This document shows positions 59,115-64,000 of a stretch of 64,000 nt of DNA, piece by piece. Position 1 is the stretch's first letter; each line of letters opens with the position of its first letter. Made by a program: the position numbers and the translations under genes. The DNA lies in assembly GCA_036244855.1 (NCBI GenBank), contig BQKZ01002174.1, positions 14,415-78,414 on the forward strand. Reading direction: 5' to 3'. The notes under the pieces were generated by a model. The model was not told where the DNA came from. It did no database searches and saw nothing but the letters and a program-made list of their open reading frames with translations. This DNA comes from Temnopleurus reevesii (taxonomy: Eukaryota > Echinodermata > Echinoidea > Temnopleuroida > Temnopleuridae).

Positions 59115-61031
59115 CATAGAATTCTGATTTTTACCTACTTTAGGGAAATGTTTTGTATGCGTTTTCATCTTGATTACAACACATTTCTTTTAATTACGTC
59201 ATAAGATTTGGCTTTTATTTTTCTTCCTTCTGTATCGTCTCTTCTTGCTGTCGTTGATTTTTCAGCTTTTGTTCAAACTATTATTATTATTTTTATATTC
59301 TCCTGTCTCTCCTGTCATAGAATATATTATTTTCCTTCTTTATATTTTTACATTTATATTTACTTTTTTTTCATCCCTTATACGTTTTTTTTTCATGAAT
59401 TATGAAAATTCTGTTTTTTGCCTTGTCATTCGGGTTACATGAAAAAAGTTCAAACTTAGCCCTTTTCTAGCACCATATCAGGATCACATCATTAATTAAG
59501 AAGACACTTATTGAGTTGAAATTGCTTATTTTACGTTAGCTTTAACTAATTGCATTTTTAGTTAAGTTCGGTTTAGCAGCGTGTTGGTTTTGCAAACTAG
59601 ATATTGCGTAATTTCTTAAATTGAGTTACAACTTCTTTCCGGCAATTATTTCCGAGTATAGGCGAGATTTTCCGTGAACTTGAAAATAAACATATTTACT
59701 TGGAATTTGAGAATTTGAGAATTGCCAAAATAATTGTATTGAATTTTACAAAGATAACCTTTGAATTCTTTCTGGAACTCTTGAAATAAATCCTAAATAT
59801 AATGTGATTATAATTCTTTAGTCCCATACAGTGTGTTTCATGCAGGCAAGAGGGTGAATCGCGGAAGACAGTCATTACTAGTTCTGCTCCGAGCAAAGAA
59901 TCGAGCCCTCATGATAGTGATTCATAACCACTCACTTTGAAATCAAAGAAGAAATAAACTGGACAAAATAAATGGTTCATGATTAAATCTTTCACAATGG
60001 CTCTATCATCCAATATTGAAAGTTATTTTGAAAAGCAGCAAACATATTTATTATCTCTGCTACCCTTTCCGCAGAATAACTGGGGAGGAGATTTATTCGG
60101 CTTGTTCAGGCTATTGTGAGAGTTTTAATGAAAAGTTGCAGAATTTGTAAAGTTTTGTGTCCTTATTTTTCACACTGACTATACAGACATAGGAAGTGAA
60201 CACCTATATCTATACTCGAGACTTGATCACACATTTGCATTTACTGAAATTACATACGTTCACAAAGAGGAGAGGATTGGATGACATCGTGTGCGTATGC
60301 CGAGCGCAGCCGAAGAAATTCCGCGTCGACCAACCGTCCACCCCATTTTCTTGTCACATTAAATGAAATTTATAGCACACATTTTGGACATATTTCGGCA
60401 AAAAAACCTTTTTCACTTTTCATACTTTAAAGGATCAAACACATTATTTATAGTCAGTGTATGCTAAGATTATGCATATGGTACAAGGAGACGCTTGGAT
60501 GACAAAAGGAAGAGGATGCGTTTAGCGCAAGGTGAACGATTTCAGTGTCATTCAATCGTCTTCACTGTGTATTTCTGCCAATTGCGAAATGATTTACGTT
60601 CAAATATCTTGCGTGGGCACAGGCTTTAAACGTCAATATGTGGCTGAGTGATTATTCTTTGTTACCGCATGCTACCCCCCCCCCCTTCCCGGTGCCCTCG
60701 ACCCGTCTTGTTACGTTTGGCTCCACCTGATGTGGGAAGAAAATCCCGAGACTGCGTCATCCCAAACCTTCAAATCTGCCTCGATTCCCATGTTCCTCTT
60801 TGATGCCGAGCCAAACCTCGCTCGAATCAGCCCAATCTTGCTCATACCCCGTCGCCCTTAATTCCCCAACCCCTTTGGTTCGCTACAAAATGCCGGCTTC
60901 ACACACCTGGGTTTGCTGATTATTTACTCGTAACTAGGCGAAGTTAATTGGTATTATTTTGATTGTAAACCAGGAAAGATACGCCATATCTGATCATTGT
61001 CTTTCATCAGTTCTGCAGCATCATCGCCGCC
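59115..61031 (+). other. intergenic and upstream region of the 61032 CTLD gene
   Basis: No coding region was seen. A tRNA-like stretch on the minus strand near 59860-59945 may be another SINE head. The last 300 nt are less AT-rich, as expected for a promoter, but I see no convincing TATA box. Confidence 0.4.
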
Positions 61032-61370
61032 ATGTTTCGATTGATGTGCCTGGCCGCAATGGCCCTCGCAGTGGCCGCGTGTCCCTTTGGATGGTCCCAA
61101 TCGGGCCGGTCTTGTTATAAGGTGTCTCAGCTGGCGGCGACGTATGCTCAGGCGGTTGCTGCCTGTGGACATTTCAGCTCATGCGAGTCCGGATTTGGCG
61201 GACACCTGGTGTCCATCACGACGGACTTTGAGAACCAGCAGATAAACCAGATCCTGAGCTTCAACAACATGGCGCAGAACGAAACGTGGATCGGACTGAG
61301 GACCCTCAATGGGCCGATCCGCTGGGCCAGTGGGGAGCTGCTGAACCCGGGACTCAGCAATCCTTGGCAC
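61032..61370 (+). CDS. first coding exon of a secreted C-type lectin-like protein
   Basis: ATG 61032 (GCCGCCATGT) opens 113 codons that end exactly at donor CAC|GTAAGT, phase 0. MFRLMCLAAMALAVAA is a signal peptide. CPFGWSQSGRSCYK, Cys in VAACGHFSSC, GGHLVSITTDFEN and WIGLRTLNGPIRWASGE are a canonical CTLD N-terminal half, with WIGL. One sequon is present (QNETW). The C-terminal half with the remaining cysteines must be in exons beyond the window, as none was found up to 64000. No repeat domain is visible yet. It could be a further spicule matrix gene or another secreted lectin; the CPxxW, SCY and extra Cys pattern is shared with the cluster. Confidence 0.85.
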
Positions 61371-61494
61371 GTAAGTATTATTGAGCTTGTATGAAATGAG
61401 ATTAGATCAGTGTTGGAAATCGACCGTTAATTGTAATTCATCTAAACTTAATGATCATTAACGGTCAAGAGTCATACGTGTTGGTGTCAGCTCG

Positions 61495-61640
61495 TGTGTG
61501 CGTATATGTGTGGGCGTGCGTGGGCGTTTTTATATGTGTGTGCGTGAGTGTGTGGGTATTTGTGCATATGTATTTGTTGTAAATATGTGTGTGTACATCG
61601 GTGCTTGCGTGTTGTGTCTATGCTCGTAAAGGGGGGGGGG
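61495..61640. repeat. (TG)n-rich and poly-G stretch
   Basis: TGTGTG/TGCGTG-rich sequence with a G homopolymer at about 61631-61642, in the intron after the CTLD exon. Confidence 0.8.
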
Positions 61641-61975
61641 GGCGCTCAGGTAAGATTCGGCTCTTCATCCTCACAGTGATTTGATGACGAATGGCAAAAA
61701 TAAAAATAATTATAATATCATTTTGCCAATTTTCAGCACACTCCTAGAAAAAACCTGCAAACGTTTCGTTATGAAATGAAGAGCCTGAAAGTATCTTCTT
61801 CATTGTAATCGGTTCAAATGACAATATCCTAGGAACTATCTAATTACTAATACTAAATAATGTCTCTCCGAGATAATTGATAGATCCCTTGACGAGTACA
61901 TCAATTACAAATGGCAGACAAATATTTCCCATCGTATATTGTGCCATACGTACTGATTTGATGTGTGGTATACGA

Positions 61976-62055
61976 TCGTGTGTGATTCAGTGGTATTGGT
62001 GTTCGCCTTATGTAAATGTGAGGTCGGTGGATCGAGCTTCGGTTGAATCATTTTC
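61976..62055 (+). repeat. possible tRNA-like SINE head of another family
   Basis: GATTCAGTGGTATTGGTG then GTCGGTGGATCGAGC resemble polymerase III boxes A and B at tRNA spacing. No body was recognised. Confidence 0.3.
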
Positions 62056-62218
62056 CTGTATTTCAACGTTCCAGTGGACGTAGTTTATACATTATCTTGA
62101 GTTGCTTCCTCTGGAAAATAATAAGAATTTTTGACATTTTGCACTTATTTTCATTTAATTGATTAAATTATCGATTTGTAATTATTCATTAATTCATGTT
62201 CTTTATTCATAAGTCTTA

Positions 62219-62472
62219 TTAAAGGCCGACTCACACATTTGCTGTTTTAGCCTGCGTCAGCCCAACGTTTTGCAAATTAAAACCGCTCCCTGGACCCACG
62301 GTCTATACGCGGAAAATACGGTGGGTTGACATTCAGCTTGCGCTCAACGAGCGTACGCCGAGGGTCAGTCAACCGCATGACCTGCGTCTTTTTGCGTCCA
62401 GGCAGCGTTTTCAATTTCCAAATACACTGGTCCGACGCAGACTGAAACGCAAAGGTGTGAGTTGGCCTTTAA
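62219..62472. mobile_element. foldback MITE, family D
   Basis: Ends TTAAAGGCCGACTCACAC and GTGTGAGTTGGCCTTTAA, then TTTTAGCCTGCGT inside. It matches the 44297 copy along its length. Confidence 0.85.
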
Positions 62473-63735
62473 GTACAAGATAGGTCCATTAGTTGATCTA
62501 AAACTTATATCGAGTACTTTCAAAGAATATTGAAATGAAAATAACTGTTTTGGACGATGTCGTACGTTTTGAATAATCCATAAGGACATTTAAGTTGACA
62601 AGGGAACTTTAGCAAAGTATGTAGTTTAAAATTGGTCAAAAGTGTAATGATTTTTAGCTTTCACGTCTTTTTCCCGTTAAAACAAAGAATAAACTGCGGT
62701 TGAAGATGTAGTTGCATTTGTTTTGTATTAACAAATCTGTTGTGTAGGAACAAATCACATGTAACACCCACAATGCCTAAAATTAATAATTTGATTTCGA
62801 GTTTAATGATGAATTTATTTGATCCTGCCAATTTTGCATCATTAATGCATTACATTCATTTAATTTCATTTGTTATTTATTTCATTTGCAACAAAGCATA
62901 CATTATAAGACGCGCAATACGAGCATAACGAACGTGAATATATCTAACAATGTTAGATAAACTAGACATAACCTGACCAAAAAAGGGCTAAAAATACATT
63001 AACGTTGCTGGCAATACGGAACAGTAAGAAGTAACAACTTGCATTAAAATATATTTCTTTTTTCTTCGCTCGTCTGAACTTTAAAAAAGTTATAATTATA
63101 ACTCTTCTGTCATCCGCCGAAAAGGTCAAGTCTATCTGTATCTTGGGAGATTTCATCAACTCAGAGGACGTGATTCAGGGGATTTGAGCAGGATGGGGTT
63201 TGTTTGTCGTCATGGCAACGACGGTTTTTCTTGATTAAGGGCATATTTAGCATCGACGGGATGTAAGGAAGGACCCCGTTTAGGGGCTTGGTGGAGGGTG
63301 ATAGTCGCAGGATTAACGTAGGTCCTGTCACTATGAGCAGAATGGACAAACGACTTGGACAAAGTAAAGAACTTTCATTCAAGCATTCACAAAAGCTCCC
63401 TGATCACAAGAATGTCCTGGGTGCGACAGTTGTTCAACATTTTTCCACAGAATGATACGAATGGAAATTTCTCACGTGACCATCTAGCTATTCTTAGTTT
63501 TTGAATTTGAGTTGTTTACTTTGTCCCATGCCTTTGTCCATTCCACTCACAGTGTGTTTTGTTTGAGACAGGGGAAGCGCTGTTTGGAAGACGGGTGTTG
63601 GGGGGGGGGTGTCTTGTCAGTTATATTCAACATTTTCTTATTGCTTCTTGCCCACCTGCTTCTCCTAGCATGCTATTTTTGGTTGAATGTTTTAAATATT
63701 AAAGACAATGATATTAAAATCCAAACACAAGCAAG
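62473..63735. other. no gene seen; presumed intron of the CTLD gene
   Basis: AT-rich DNA without a recognisable CTLD exon. Confidence 0.4.
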
Positions 63736-63737
63736 AC

Positions 63738-63750
63738 ACTACTACTACTA

Positions 63751-63783
<33 letters not shown>

Positions 63784-63796
63784 ATAATAATAATAT
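63738..63796. repeat. (TAC)n / (TAA)n microsatellite
   Basis: A TAC run followed by AAT repeats. Confidence 0.9.
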
Positions 63797-63894
63797 CTCT
63801 TATTTGCTAAGGGTAACTGCTTTCATCTATGAGCCGTTTTTCAAGCGGGCTTTGCATAACATATAGTTATAATTACCGTTGTTCATTATTACAT

Positions 63895-64000
63895 TTCGAG
63901 CGCCTGGATTGAAGACAGATGCTGGTTCCATTTTTGAAAGTCTTTGGAATGACTCGATCGGCAATAGAACCCACGACCTCCCGTTCATGTGCAGACACTC
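63895..64000 (-). repeat. possible tRNA-like SINE head
   Basis: The minus strand at the window end reads GGGAGGTCGTGGGTTCTATT, a box B-like segment like that of SINE-1 but distinct. It is cut by the window edge. Confidence 0.35.

Overview
The window looks like nuclear DNA from a sea urchin (echinoid). The diagnostic content is a cluster of spicule-matrix biomineralisation genes. These encode secreted C-type-lectin-like domains (CTLDs) fused to Gly/Pro/Gln/Asn-rich tandem repeats, as in SM50 and SM37. The rest fits an animal genome: GT-AG introns, tRNA-derived SINEs, LINE 3' ends, many short foldback (MITE-like) elements and long microsatellites. I cannot name the species. One assembly gap (18079-18533) lies inside the cluster.

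Layout. (1) 0.6-10.3 kb, + strand: eight 72-nt leucine-rich-repeat exons, all phase 2, lead into one large seven-transmembrane exon. This is an LGR/relaxin-receptor-like GPCR whose 5' part lies upstream of the window. The 7TM frame carries one in-frame TGA after the DRF motif. (2) 10.3-15 kb: gene-poor, with a local tandem segmental duplication, a near-perfect 108-bp palindrome and several foldback elements. (3) 15-38 kb, - strand: four large terminal exons (acceptors at 16335, 21854, 27423 and 32266). Each encodes the rest of a CTLD plus its own repeat tail, and all have the same splice phase. I see only one signal-peptide exon for all four, at 37547-37653. The exon at 25737-27423 encodes an SM50-type protein; the others encode shorter or Asn/Pro-rich relatives. 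(4) 38-49 kb: intergenic, mostly transposon debris. (5) 49-56.5 kb, + strand: two tandem SM37-like intronless coding regions, each followed by a GAT-rich satellite. The first copy has a Cys-to-TGA nonsense codon and a decayed TATA-like box; the second is intact. (6) 56.5-64 kb: a LINE fragment, more foldback elements, and the first coding exon of another secreted CTLD gene at 61032-61370 that continues beyond the window.

How the genes work together. By family knowledge, SM50/SM37-type proteins are secreted by skeletogenic (primary mesenchyme) cells and occluded in calcite spicules, tests and spines. The cluster looks like a co-regulated biomineralisation locus built by tandem duplication. The SM50 side may be a first exon shared by four alternative terminal exons, facing divergently from the SM37 pair about 12 kb away. 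The receptor gene at the left is not obviously related to mineralisation.
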